Assembly: GCA_016839905.1 (NCBI GenBank)
Contig: JAEOTJ010000457.1
Location: 1-9,397 of the forward strand
Length of the DNA: 9,397 nt
Direction of reading: 5' to 3'
Source of the DNA: Promethearchaeota archaeon
GTDB taxonomy: Archaea; Asgardarchaeota; Lokiarchaeia; Sigynarchaeales; SOKP01
This document shows, one piece after another, positions 1 through 5,777 of this stretch. A program made the translations under genes and the position numbers. The notes under the pieces were generated by a model. The model had not been told where the DNA came from. It worked only from the letters and a program-made list of their open reading frames with translations, and ran no database searches. How positions within the stretch are numbered: position 1 is the stretch's first letter; each line of letters begins with the position of its first letter.

Positions 1-430
1 CATATTTGATCCATCCTAATTTCGGCAATCTTACTTTTTTTCGTTCGAAATCCACCTTAACATTTCCGTTCGTTTGCTTCGTGGTATAACTTTCCTTTCC
101 CTTCTTAGATTTAAATCTTGGAAAGCCCACCTTCCGTCCGTTCTTTAGACCGTTAAAAAATCTCTGATACGCCTCAAACAGGTGTTCCCTCGAAGATTGC
201 AAAGCAATAGAGTCTGCTTCTTTCAGGAACGGGAATTCGACCTTGTATTGTTTCTCGGTTTTGTAGGCATAATTCTTAAGGGCTTCTTTATCGTTCTTTA
301 ACTTCTCATAGACTTGCTTTCTCTCGTTTAACATCTGATTATATACGAACCGACTGCATCCTATCGTTTTGTGGATTAGGATCCGTTGCATCTTGTTCGG
401 GTATATCCGGACATTTATAGCTTTAATCAT
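1..430 (-). CDS. tnpB: TnpB, RNA-guided endonuclease of IS200/IS605 elements (N-terminal 143 residues, cut by window edge)
   Basis: Reading the minus strand from the ATG at 430-428 gives an open frame to the window edge. The product starts MIKAINVRIYPNKMQRILIH, followed by IGCSRFVYNQMLNERK, the typical N-terminal helix-turn-helix/OrfB region of TnpB. Further on come SIALQSSREHLFEAYQRFF and GRKVGFPRFKSKK, also characteristic of the family. The known role is a small RuvC nuclease guided by an RNA from the element's right end, helping the transposon persist; it is an ancestor of Cas12. The RuvC catalytic acidic residues and the zinc ribbon lie beyond the window, so activity cannot be judged. No Shine-Dalgarno site precedes the start. 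Base composition is richer in G+C than the neighbours. Confidence 0.9.
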   Translation of the reverse strand, partial: MIKAINVRIYPNKMQRILIHKTIGCSRFVYNQMLNERKQVYEKLKNDKEALKNYAYKTEKQYKVEFPFLKEADSIALQSSREHLFEAYQRFFNGLKNGRKVGFPRFKSKKGKESYTTKQTNGNVKVDFERKKVRLPKLGWIKY

Positions 431-550
431 CTACTTGGTAAAAGAAGAAAACACCGTTTAAATGCCTTACAGTGCGACAGATTTCTGATTTTTTTAAAAA
501 GCGTGGCTACTTGAATGAGGCTCAATTCATCACTGCCATAAATGGGAGTG
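1..550 (-). mobile_element. Partial IS200/IS605-type element carrying tnpB; left part of the element, outer end uncertain
   Basis: The segment holds the start of a tnpB gene that runs off the left edge, plus about 120 bp of non-coding sequence before it. That stretch should contain the element's left end. It has an imperfect palindrome at 513-528 (GAATGAGGCTCAATTC), of the kind that forms subterminal hairpins in this family. No tnpA is visible. The exact end cannot be fixed, because the target motif and the other end are not in view. The tnpB part is about 40% G+C (166 of 420 bases counted), against about 27% in the adjacent gene, which fits transfer. Confidence 0.5.
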
Positions 551-563
551 TTTTCTTGAGTAA

Positions 564-1193
564 TTATGATAAATTGAACTTTTTTTTTAGCATATTTAGT
601 TGTAATTTGCATTGATTACATAATTCTATTGATTTTTTATCAATTTCCTCAATTTTTAATGAAAATCGCATGACACATGAATGTTCTTGACAGTGTTCAA
701 TTCCTAAAATCAGGTGTCCAATCTCATGAATAACTTCTTTTACTATTCTTTTATTGAATAATTCTTGATTTCCCTCTCTATTGTAAAACTCCTCTCTTAA
801 CTTTGTTGTTGAGACGATGCAACATTGACATTTTAGATAAGTCTCACCAAACAGAAAAAAAATATTCTTTTTACTACTCGAATAAATAGGAACCTCAGTG
901 ATACATATTATCATCTCCAGATTACTCTTTTTTTTCTCTTTCATTAAAATCTGAAAAAATTTATCTGTTGGATATACTTTTATCTCTTTTCCGAGATTGT
1001 TATCTTCATGTATAATTTCTATCGTATTTGAAAAAAAATCATTTCTAATATTAAACTCGTTTAAATTAATAATATCATAGAAAATTGATTCAAATTCATT
1101 CATTAAATGATATTTTATTTTTTTAAAAATTTCCTCATCAGAAAATCCATTGAAAATAATTCCCAAATGACAAGGAAAAATTAATAAAGCCAT
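564..1193 (-). CDS. amzA: Archaemetzincin-type zinc metalloprotease
   Basis: The product has about 209 residues; archaemetzincins are usually around 180-200. Near the C-terminus it carries HEIGHLILGIEHC, then four residues, CVM, sixteen residues and CNQC. This matches the archaemetzincin signature of a zinc-binding HExxH, a third His followed by Cys, a Met-turn, and a second structural zinc site of four cysteines. The spacing HExxHxxxGxxH is one residue longer than the family's HExxHxxGxxH. Family members are soluble peptidases of unclear physiological role. The ATG at 1193 is chosen because MALLIFPCHLG gives the usual first beta strand; a GTG at 1205 in the same frame would add four residues and would nearly coincide with the predicted transcription start. 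The gene diverges from the presenilin-like gene, and its stop abuts the insertion element. Confidence 0.85.
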   Translation of the reverse strand: MALLIFPCHLGIIFNGFSDEEIFKKIKYHLMNEFESIFYDIINLNEFNIRNDFFSNTIEIIHEDNNLGKEIKVYPTDKFFQILMKEKKKSNLEMIICITEVPIYSSSKKNIFFLFGETYLKCQCCIVSTTKLREEFYNREGNQELFNKRIVKEVIHEIGHLILGIEHCQEHSCVMRFSLKIEEIDKKSIELCNQCKLQLNMLKKKFNLS

Positions 1194-1233
1194 ATTTAAA
1201 TTCACTAATAGAGATATTGCTCTTAATATTTCT

Positions 1234-1241
1234 AATATAAT
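1234..1241 (-). promoter_or_regulatory. Possible TATA box of the archaemetzincin gene
   Basis: Read on the minus strand this is TTATATTA. Its centre is about 26 bp before position 1211, giving a leader of roughly 18 nt to the ATG at 1193 or 6 nt to the GTG at 1205. The whole divergent spacer is extremely AT-rich, so other boxes are possible. Confidence 0.3.
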
Positions 1242-1273
1242 TTATTTATTTAAATCATTAAAGATATTATTAA

Positions 1274-1282
1274 TTATATTTA
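1274..1282 (+). promoter_or_regulatory. Possible TATA box of the presenilin-like gene
   Basis: TTATATTTA is placed so that transcription would start near 1302, about 6 nt before the ATG at 1308. That would make a nearly leaderless message, common in archaea. There is no Shine-Dalgarno site before the ATG, which agrees. The surrounding AT-richness keeps confidence low. Confidence 0.35.
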
Positions 1283-1307
1283 TTTTTTTTAAAATTATTC
1301 TACTATA

Positions 1308-2366
1308 ATGTCAGAAAAAATTACTGATACTGGAGATATTGCATTAGACAGAAAAGATTATGACGATCCGATTCCAGATGAAGAATCTTCAAAAGAAACA
1401 ATCGAGAAAGACTTTATCCCTAATTTTTTTCCAACATATAGAATAAAAACTAATTTATATCCAATTCCTATAATAATTGTTGTTATATGTGCAGGATTGC
1501 TCGCCTATACAACTTATATTTTAGCAGGAATAGATAACATTGAAGGAGGGGCTGTCTCTGAAAGAGAATATGGTGTTGTAGCAGGAATAGCAAATGGCAT
1601 AATATTTACCATTATCGCCGTAATATCTGCATTTATCATTATATTTTTTGTGAAAAGATATGGCATTGGAATTTTAAGATATTTATTTGGATTTAATTTT
1701 GGTTTTGTGAGCTTTTTCTTAACTTGGTTCTTTGGAAGTATTATATTAGTTTTGATTCTAATTCATTTTCTTCCTGGAGATGTAATTATCTTAATAATTG
1801 ATATTATTTTTCCCATTGTTATCTTAAGTTTCTCTATTGTATTAATATATTTATATTTTACCTCGGATTCTATATATCTCAAAAACTTTCTCGTTATTTA
1901 TATTGGTTTATTAATTGGAGCTATAATGGGGGTTATAATGTTCTTATGGACAACATTAGCAATACTTATTGGAGTATCATTATGGGATATTTATGCCGTT
2001 AAGGCCAAAAGAGGGCCAATAAAAGAAATGATTGATATTGCTTCGCAAAATCCTAATGAGGATGCTCTTTCTGATGAAGATTTGAGAGAAAAAGTAAAAG
2101 GCGGTGAAATGGAATATGACACTTCCAAATTAGAAATTGGCATTGGGGATTTAGCTTTCTATAGCATGCTTACTTCAAGTGCCCTTATTCGAACAGGTAG
2201 TATAATAGTAATGATTCTCACTGCTATCGCAATAATCATTGGAACTGGAATAACAATTACAGGATTAAAACGAAACAAATTATTACCTGGCTTACCAATT
2301 TCCATCTTCCTTGGAATTGGGACAATGCTAATATCATGGTATATTATTATAACCTTTTTCCCGTAA
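1308..2366 (+). CDS. Presenilin/signal-peptide-peptidase-like intramembrane aspartyl protease (archaeal type)
   Basis: The 352-residue protein has an acidic cytosolic-looking N-terminus (1-45) and about nine hydrophobic segments (roughly 52-73, 89-115, 131-153, 157-184, 191-212, 213-229, 277-292, 296-318, 328-350). The family's three landmarks occur in order. The first catalytic Asp is D227 in LWDIYAV, the second is D281 in GIGD, and the C-terminal PALP element appears as PGLP (327-330). A hydrophilic loop of about 45 residues separates the two aspartates, as in presenilin and SPP homologues. Such enzymes cut transmembrane helices within the membrane, and the substrate here is unknown. The gene shares a 114-bp divergent spacer with the archaemetzincin gene. 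The PGLP variant may alter the active-site contact, but conservative changes here are tolerated in distant homologues. Confidence 0.82.
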   Translation: MSEKITDTGDIALDRKDYDDPIPDEESSKETIEKDFIPNFFPTYRIKTNLYPIPIIIVVICAGLLAYTTYILAGIDNIEGGAVSEREYGVVAGIANGIIFTIIAVISAFIIIFFVKRYGIGILRYLFGFNFGFVSFFLTWFFGSIILVLILIHFLPGDVIILIIDIIFPIVILSFSIVLIYLYFTSDSIYLKNFLVIYIGLLIGAIMGVIMFLWTTLAILIGVSLWDIYAVKAKRGPIKEMIDIASQNPNEDALSDEDLREKVKGGEMEYDTSKLEIGIGDLAFYSMLTSSALIRTGSIIVMILTAIAIIIGTGITITGLKRNKLLPGLPISIFLGIGTMLISWYIIITFFP

Positions 2367-2406
2367 ATGTGTAAAAATAAATTATTAATATTTCAAAATT
2401 CTTACT

Positions 2407-2417
2407 CTATATATAAC
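2407..2417 (+). promoter_or_regulatory. TATA box of the winged-helix gene
   Basis: CTATATATAAC lies about 36 bp before the ATG at 2448. A transcript starting about 26 bp downstream would have a leader of around 10 nt. There is no Shine-Dalgarno site, consistent with near-leaderless expression. Confidence 0.5.
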
Positions 2418-2447
2418 ATTTCTAATTAAAACAGATCAAGGTATTCC

Positions 2448-2717
2448 ATGATGGCTGAAGAATCCCCTAAGAGCGGCATTGAGAGAATCTTAGATTATTT
2501 TAACAAAAAACTTGAAATGAACCATCCTGTTGCATTAAAAGAAGTCGTGGAAAACACGGGATTATCTTATACATTTGTGAAAAAAACTTTAGATAAATTA
2601 AAAGCGGAAGAATACTGCGGATTTCATTATGAGCAGTCTGGGAGTACTTGGATTGCTTGGAAGGATAGAGAACATATTACTAAAAAGTTAGACGATACCT
2701 GTAGTCGATTTCTATAA
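2448..2717 (+). CDS. Small winged helix-turn-helix protein, probable DNA-binding regulator
   Basis: The 89-residue product contains a predicted winged-helix fold: helix 1 around 10-22 (IERILDYFNKK), a helix-turn-helix at about 29-52 (LKEVVENTGLSYTFVKKTLDKL), then a beta wing with GFHYEQSGSTWIAWK (58-72). This layout resembles small MarR/ArsR-like or TrmB-type archaeal regulators, but I cannot assign a family. It has no ligand-binding domain and no clear zinc site; its two cysteines (57 and 85) are isolated. Two ATG codons are adjacent (2448 and 2451) and either could start. The 3' end overlaps the stop of a convergent cysteine-rich ORF by six bases. The target is unknown. Confidence 0.75.
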   Translation: MMAEESPKSGIERILDYFNKKLEMNHPVALKEVVENTGLSYTFVKKTLDKLKAEEYCGFHYEQSGSTWIAWKDREHITKKLDDTCSRFL

Positions 2718-2882
2718 TGAGTGTTTATTTCTTTTAATATAAATGCTACATTTCTCGTAATACTCATTACACCTATCGCAATTGGCAGCCTCGTCGCAAT
2801 CTTTTGAATGAATACATTTAATATGACTTTTATCCAATTCTATCTTAACTCTATGCAACCTTCGTTCTATATTAATTCTCAT
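2712..2882 (-). CDS. Small cysteine-rich protein of unknown function (56 aa), possible metal binder
   Basis: The minus strand encodes a 56-residue protein with a basic N-terminus (MRINIERRLHRVKIELDKSH). Cysteines stand at 23, 29, 35, 38 and 45, in the pattern C-x5-C-x5-C-x2-C-x6-C. The CDRC pair and nearby histidines (20, 25) suggest a small zinc-binding fold, though I recognise no family. Support for a real gene is an ATG start, a TATA-like box about 54 bp upstream at 2931-2940, and the ordered cysteines. It converges on the winged-helix gene, overlapping its last six bases. Confidence 0.55.
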   Translation of the reverse strand: MRINIERRLHRVKIELDKSHIKCIHSKDCDEAANCDRCNEYYEKCSIYIKRNKHSL

Positions 2883-2930
2883 GACAGTTTTTTCAATAGT
2901 TTTGAGGAAAAATAAGAATATTACAATTAA

Positions 2931-2940
2931 TTTTTATAAA
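2931..2940 (-). promoter_or_regulatory. TATA box of the cysteine-rich small gene
   Basis: Read on the minus strand this is TTTATAAAAA. It would start transcription near 2910 and leave a leader of about 28 nt before the ATG at 2882. It is one of the better TATA matches in the window. Confidence 0.45.
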
Positions 2941-3064
2941 GCAAATTCTTCTTAAAAATTTTTTATATTATACAAATCTGCTATTCTTATAAATTAGAAA
3001 TTATATATCAAACCTAATAGACTTGCGGGCGTTTGCTCCAATCGAAATAAATTATCAAGAAGGT

Positions 3065-3087
3065 TAAAAGAAAAAATCACCATGTTT
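3065..3087 (+). repeat. Diverged 23-bp direct repeat, copy A
   Basis: This 23-bp sequence, beginning TAAAAGAAAA and ending ATGTTT, matches 6103-6125 at 20 of 23 positions. Both copies lie upstream of a second shared motif (ATTGAGG ... GCAGGAGTCA), so the two non-coding regions may be related. Confidence 0.4.
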
Positions 3088-3148
3088 CATTTATGTTTTC
3101 AAGAATCTCTTCAATAAAAGTGATATTAGATAACACGTCGCTTAATAG

Positions 3149-3266
3149 GGACTCAATTAATCCATATACTCTGAACTTTTTAAATTTTTGATGTAAAAAT
3201 TGAGGATTTAGCAGGAGTCATGATCTCATCTTTAATTTCACATATTTAAGCTTATGGATTAAGTCC
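3149..3266 (+). other. Foldable intergenic segment, possible structured RNA (related to 6154-6309?)
   Basis: The ends can pair over 14 bp with one bulge. GGACT (3149-3153) pairs with AGTCC (3262-3266), and TAATCCATA (3158-3166) with TATGGATTA (3253-3261), leaving CAAT unpaired. Inside is a 7-bp AT hairpin, AATTTTT-GATGT-AAAAATT (3183-3201), followed by ATTGAGG and GCAGGAGTCA (3199-3220), which also occur at the end of the 6154-6309 element. An alternative pairing of GACTC (3150-3154) with GAGTC (3215-3219) is possible. The AT-rich stems are weak evidence on their own. Confidence 0.3.
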
Positions 3267-3340
3267 AAAAAGCATCTAAGGTTCGGAGTTAACTGAATCC
3301 CTTGGAAATCAATACCTTATCAATTAAATAAAATCCAAAT

Positions 3341-3350
3341 TATTATATTT
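3341..3350 (+). promoter_or_regulatory. Possible TATA box of the small TPR gene
   Basis: TATTATATTT lies about 50 bp before the ATG at 3398. Transcription starting near 3372 would leave a leader of about 26 nt that includes the GGTGA ribosome-binding site. A second AT stretch at 3363-3372 is less well placed, because its transcript would start after that site. Confidence 0.35.
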
Positions 3351-3387
3351 AGAAGTATCCTTATTTAATATATTAAATCAAAATTAA

Positions 3388-3392
3388 GGTGA
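3388..3392 (+). promoter_or_regulatory. Ribosome binding site GGTGA of the TPR fragment gene
   Basis: GGTGA, fully complementary to the usual 16S rRNA 3' end, stands five bases before the ATG at 3398. It is the clearest Shine-Dalgarno site in the window and serves as a reference for the unusual start at 3584. Confidence 0.7.
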
Positions 3393-3397
3393 CAAAA

Positions 3398-3553
3398 ATG
3401 GCTAGGTTCTTAAAATTAGTGCCCTCTGGGAAGACACTTTATAGAAATAGGGATTATAATGGGGCAATTGAATTACTCAAGCAAGCTTTTGAAAAGAAGC
3501 CATATGATTACAATATCCTACAAGAATTAGCCATTTGTAATGATAATTATTAG
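3398..3553 (+). CDS. 51-residue TPR-like protein, probably a truncated remnant
   Basis: The frame starts at an ATG with a strong ribosome binding site. The product (MARFLKLVPSGKTLYRNRDY...) contains one tetratricopeptide-like repeat: GKTLYRNRDYNGAIELLKQA, then FEKKP, in the spacing of TPR helices A and B with the terminal Pro. The beginning of a second unit, YNILQELAICND, follows before TAG at 3551. TPR proteins usually have several tandem units that form a protein-binding solenoid, so this looks like the 5' remnant of a longer gene or a genuine micro-TPR. The next gene's ribosome binding site begins about 20 bp after the stop, so the two may be co-transcribed. Confidence 0.6.
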   Translation: MARFLKLVPSGKTLYRNRDYNGAIELLKQAFEKKPYDYNILQELAICNDNY

Positions 3554-3571
3554 AAATTATAATTAAAAATT

Positions 3572-3577
3572 AGGTGA
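3572..3577 (+). promoter_or_regulatory. Ribosome binding site AGGTGA directing a probable ATA start
   Basis: AGGTGA is followed by six A residues and then ATA at 3584-3586. The arrangement closely parallels the preceding gene, where GGTGA is followed by five bases and ATG. The first conventional start in the surface-protein frame, TTG at 3614, has no such site. This is the main evidence for the start chosen. Confidence 0.55.
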
Positions 3578-3583
3578 AAAAAA

Positions 3584-5437
3584 ATACGAAACAAAAAACT
3601 ATTTTCTGTCTTATTGGTATCTATCATTCTTACATGTTCTATTGTTGCTCTTTTCATATTTTTATCACCTCCAAAAGAAACTTCAGATGAGACAGCAGAT
3701 GAAATTATAGATAAAACTGTTAAGCGTGATTTTATATCAAAATGGGACACGACACTCACGAGCACGGGTTCAAGCGCAGCCAATCAAATCAAGTTGCCAT
3801 TGGAATCAGGGGGTACTTATAATTTCACCGTCAATTGGGGTGATGGGACAAACAACACGATCACGAGCTGGAATCAACCAGAAGTAACACATACTTATTC
3901 TTCTGGAGGTATTTATACGATTAACATAAACCGAACGATTATTGGTTGGAGATTTAATAATAATGGAGATCGATTAAAACTACTTGAAATAGAACAATGG
4001 GGTGTTTTAAGATTAGGGAATGCGGGATTTTATTTTAATGGATGTTTTAATCTTGAAATTACTGCTAGTGACATATTGAATTTAACGGGAACAACAATTT
4101 TAGATGGTGCATTTATGGATTGTATCGCTATTGATAAAGTAAAAAGAATGAATGAATGGGACACATCTGAGGTTACCAGTATGGAGGGAATGTTTGGATA
4201 TGCGTCTGCTTTCAACCAACCCATTGGCACCTGGGATGTTTCAAGCGTCACAGATATGCAATTTATGTTCTATGGGGCGTCTGCTTTCAATCAACCTATT
4301 AGCAGCTGGGATGTTTCAAGCGTCACAGATATGCAATTAATGTTCTATGGGGCGTCTGCTTTCAACCAACCTATTAACAGCTGGGATGTTTCAAGCGTTA
4401 CAGATATGAGCTCAATGTTCTGTTGGGCGTCTGCTTTCAACCAACCTATTAGCAGCTGGGATGTGTCAAGCGTTACAGATATGAGCTCAATGTTCTATAG
4501 GGCGTCTGCTTTCAACCATCCCATTAGTAGCTGGGATGTTTCAAGCGTCACAGATATGACAGGAATGTTCGGATATGCGTCTGCCTTCAACCAACCCATT
4601 GGTGGTTGGAATGTCTCAAGCGTCATAGATATGATCTCAATGTTCCGGGATGCGTCTGCTTTCAATCAACCCATTAGTAGCTGGGATGTTTCAAGCGTTA
4701 CAAATATGAGATTCATGTTCTATGGGGCGTCTGCTTTCAACCAACCTATTAGCAGCTGGGATGTGTCAAGCGTTACAGATATGATCTCAATGTTCCGGGA
4801 TGCGTCTGCTTTCAACCAACCCATTGGCACCTGGGATGTTTCAAGCGTCGAAATTATGTCCTACATATTCTATGGGGCGTCTACTTTCAACCAAAACATT
4901 AGCAACTGGGACATATCAATCGTTACAAATATGTATGGAATGTTCCAAGATGCATCTGCTTTCAACCAAAACATTAGCAGCTGGGACGTCTCAAACGTTA
5001 CAAATATGTATAGAATGTTCCAGAATGCATCTGCTTTCAACCAAAACATTAGCAGCTGGGATGTCTCAAACGTTACAAATATGTATGGAATGTTCCAGGA
5101 TGCGTCTGCCTTCAACCAATCCCTTGGTAGCTGGGATGTTTCTAGCGTCACAGATATGGCCTATATGTTCTGTGGGGCGTCTGCTTTCAACCAACCCATT
5201 GGTACCTGGAATGTTTCAAGTGTTATGGATATGGTATATATGTTCTATGGTATTACTTTATCAACCCTTAACTACGATAACTTATTGATTGGATGGGCTA
5301 ATTTATTACCTAATCTATACGCTCCGAATAGATTTCATGCTGGAAACTCAGTACGTAGTTCAACTTCTGATACAGCATTTAATGCCCTTATTGCTCATAA
5401 TTGGATGATTACTGATGGAACTGGAACATATACTTGA
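3584..5437 (+). CDS. DUF285/BspA-type repeat surface protein with N-terminal membrane anchor and PKD-like domain
   Basis: From the ATA at 3584 the product has 617 residues; from the TTG at 3614 it has 607. The ATA start gives a basic n-region (RNKK) before a hydrophobic stretch of about 23 residues, a signal peptide or anchor. The TTG start would remove those charges. Next comes a PKD-like beta domain (FTVNWGDGTNN, later HTYSSGGIYTINI). Fourteen 25-residue DUF285 units of the form ASAFNQPISSWDVSSVTDM..MF follow, then a cap ending WMITDGTGTYT. Proteins of this kind are exposed on the cell surface and are often thought to bind other cells or polymers; no ligand can be read from the sequence. 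No C-terminal anchor is visible, so the N-terminal helix probably holds it. A T-rich terminator follows the stop. Confidence 0.85.
   Translation: MRNKKLFSVLLVSIILTCSIVALFIFLSPPKETSDETADEIIDKTVKRDFISKWDTTLTSTGSSAANQIKLPLESGGTYNFTVNWGDGTNNTITSWNQPEVTHTYSSGGIYTININRTIIGWRFNNNGDRLKLLEIEQWGVLRLGNAGFYFNGCFNLEITASDILNLTGTTILDGAFMDCIAIDKVKRMNEWDTSEVTSMEGMFGYASAFNQPIGTWDVSSVTDMQFMFYGASAFNQPISSWDVSSVTDMQLMFYGASAFNQPINSWDVSSVTDMSSMFCWASAFNQPISSWDVSSVTDMSSMFYRASAFNHPISSWDVSSVTDMTGMFGYASAFNQPIGGWNVSSVIDMISMFRDASAFNQPISSWDVSSVTNMRFMFYGASAFNQPISSWDVSSVTDMISMFRDASAFNQPIGTWDVSSVEIMSYIFYGASTFNQNISNWDISIVTNMYGMFQDASAFNQNISSWDVSNVTNMYRMFQNASAFNQNISSWDVSNVTNMYGMFQDASAFNQSLGSWDVSSVTDMAYMFCGASAFNQPIGTWNVSSVMDMVYMFYGITLSTLNYDNLLIGWANLLPNLYAPNRFHAGNSVRSSTSDTAFNALIAHNWMITDGTGTYT
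4202..5251 (+). repeat. Tandem array of fourteen 75-bp units inside the surface-protein gene
   Basis: The ASxFN codons recur at exact 75-bp steps from 4202 to 5177, with no insertion or deletion over fourteen units. Each unit encodes 25 residues. A degenerate half-unit (WDTSEVTSMEGMF) precedes the array. Units 10-12 form a subgroup (FNQNIS.WD.S.VTNMY), and units 6 and 8 share the DMISMFRD ending, which suggests local duplication or gene conversion. Confidence 0.9.
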
Positions 5438-5446
5438 TCATTAAAA

Positions 5447-5468
5447 TTTTATTTTTTTTTTTCTTATT
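5447..5468 (+). terminator. Poly-T transcription terminator after the surface-protein gene
   Basis: A long T-rich run (a dozen T residues interrupted only by a C, preceded by TTTTA) begins about 10 bp after the TGA stop. Archaeal transcription commonly ends in such oligo-T tracts without needing a hairpin. Confidence 0.6.
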
Positions 5469-5591
5469 TAAGCTAATTCCGAGCATTGGAAAGAGTTTTG
5501 TAGAAATTTAATGAAAAATTTATTATATAATATAAACCTACAATTTTATACCTTTTAATTAATTTTAGAAGCCGACGAAAAAAAAAAGATT

Positions 5592-5699
5592 ATGAACATT
5601 CCAATTCAACAAATAAGAGAGAAATTCAATACATTTATGAATAAAACTTTAATCTTCAAGACTAAAATGGACTTTCTGAATGAGTCAATAATCAATTAA
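5592..5699 (+). CDS. Doubtful 35-codon ORF of unknown function
   Basis: An ATG frame encodes MNIPIQQIREKFNTFMNKTL and fifteen more residues. It has an AT-rich TATA-like stretch at about 5525-5536, but no ribosome binding site and no recognisable domain. It may be chance. Apart from it, I see nothing coding in 5438-5777. Confidence 0.2.
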   Translation: MNIPIQQIREKFNTFMNKTLIFKTKMDFLNESIIN

Positions 5700-5731
5700 T
5701 AACCCTCTAAGATCATCTTTATATATTATTA

Positions 5732-5742
5732 TTTTATAAATT
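5732..5742 (+). promoter_or_regulatory. TATA box of the zinc-ribbon ORF
   Basis: TTTTATAAATT would start transcription near 5763, just before the AGGGG at 5764-5768. This puts the 5' end of the message at the very beginning of the zinc-ribbon frame and supports a start close by. Confidence 0.45.
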
Positions 5743-5777
5743 ATTTAATAATAAAAAAACAATAGGGGATTATTATA

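Larger units (their letters stand above)
2883..3397. other. 515-bp non-coding region with partial repeats and a foldable segment
   Basis: No credible gene was found on either strand; the longest ATG frame noticed is 11 codons (from 3082). It includes a short sequence shared with 6103-6125, a foldable stretch at 3149-3266, and the promoter region of the small TPR gene. A G+C-richer patch at about 3024-3042 did not fold as a tRNA. Confidence 0.6.

Noticed and set aside
427..612. 61-residue minus-strand frame across the end of the protease gene and the insertion element
   Set aside because: It overlaps the archaemetzincin C-terminus in another frame and the presumed element end; no domain or conserved pattern.
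3024..3042. G+C-richer patch as part of a tRNA or other RNA gene
   Set aside because: No cloverleaf, anticodon stem or T-loop could be drawn around it.
3282..3310. GGTTC...GAATCC stretch as a tRNA T-arm
   Set aside because: The stem needs a bulge, the loop is wrong, and no acceptor or anticodon stem is nearby.
4030..5288. Several long frames in other phases and on the opposite strand within the 75-bp repeats
   Set aside because: They only mirror the repeat periodicity of the DUF285 gene; their repeats are shadows of the coding units.
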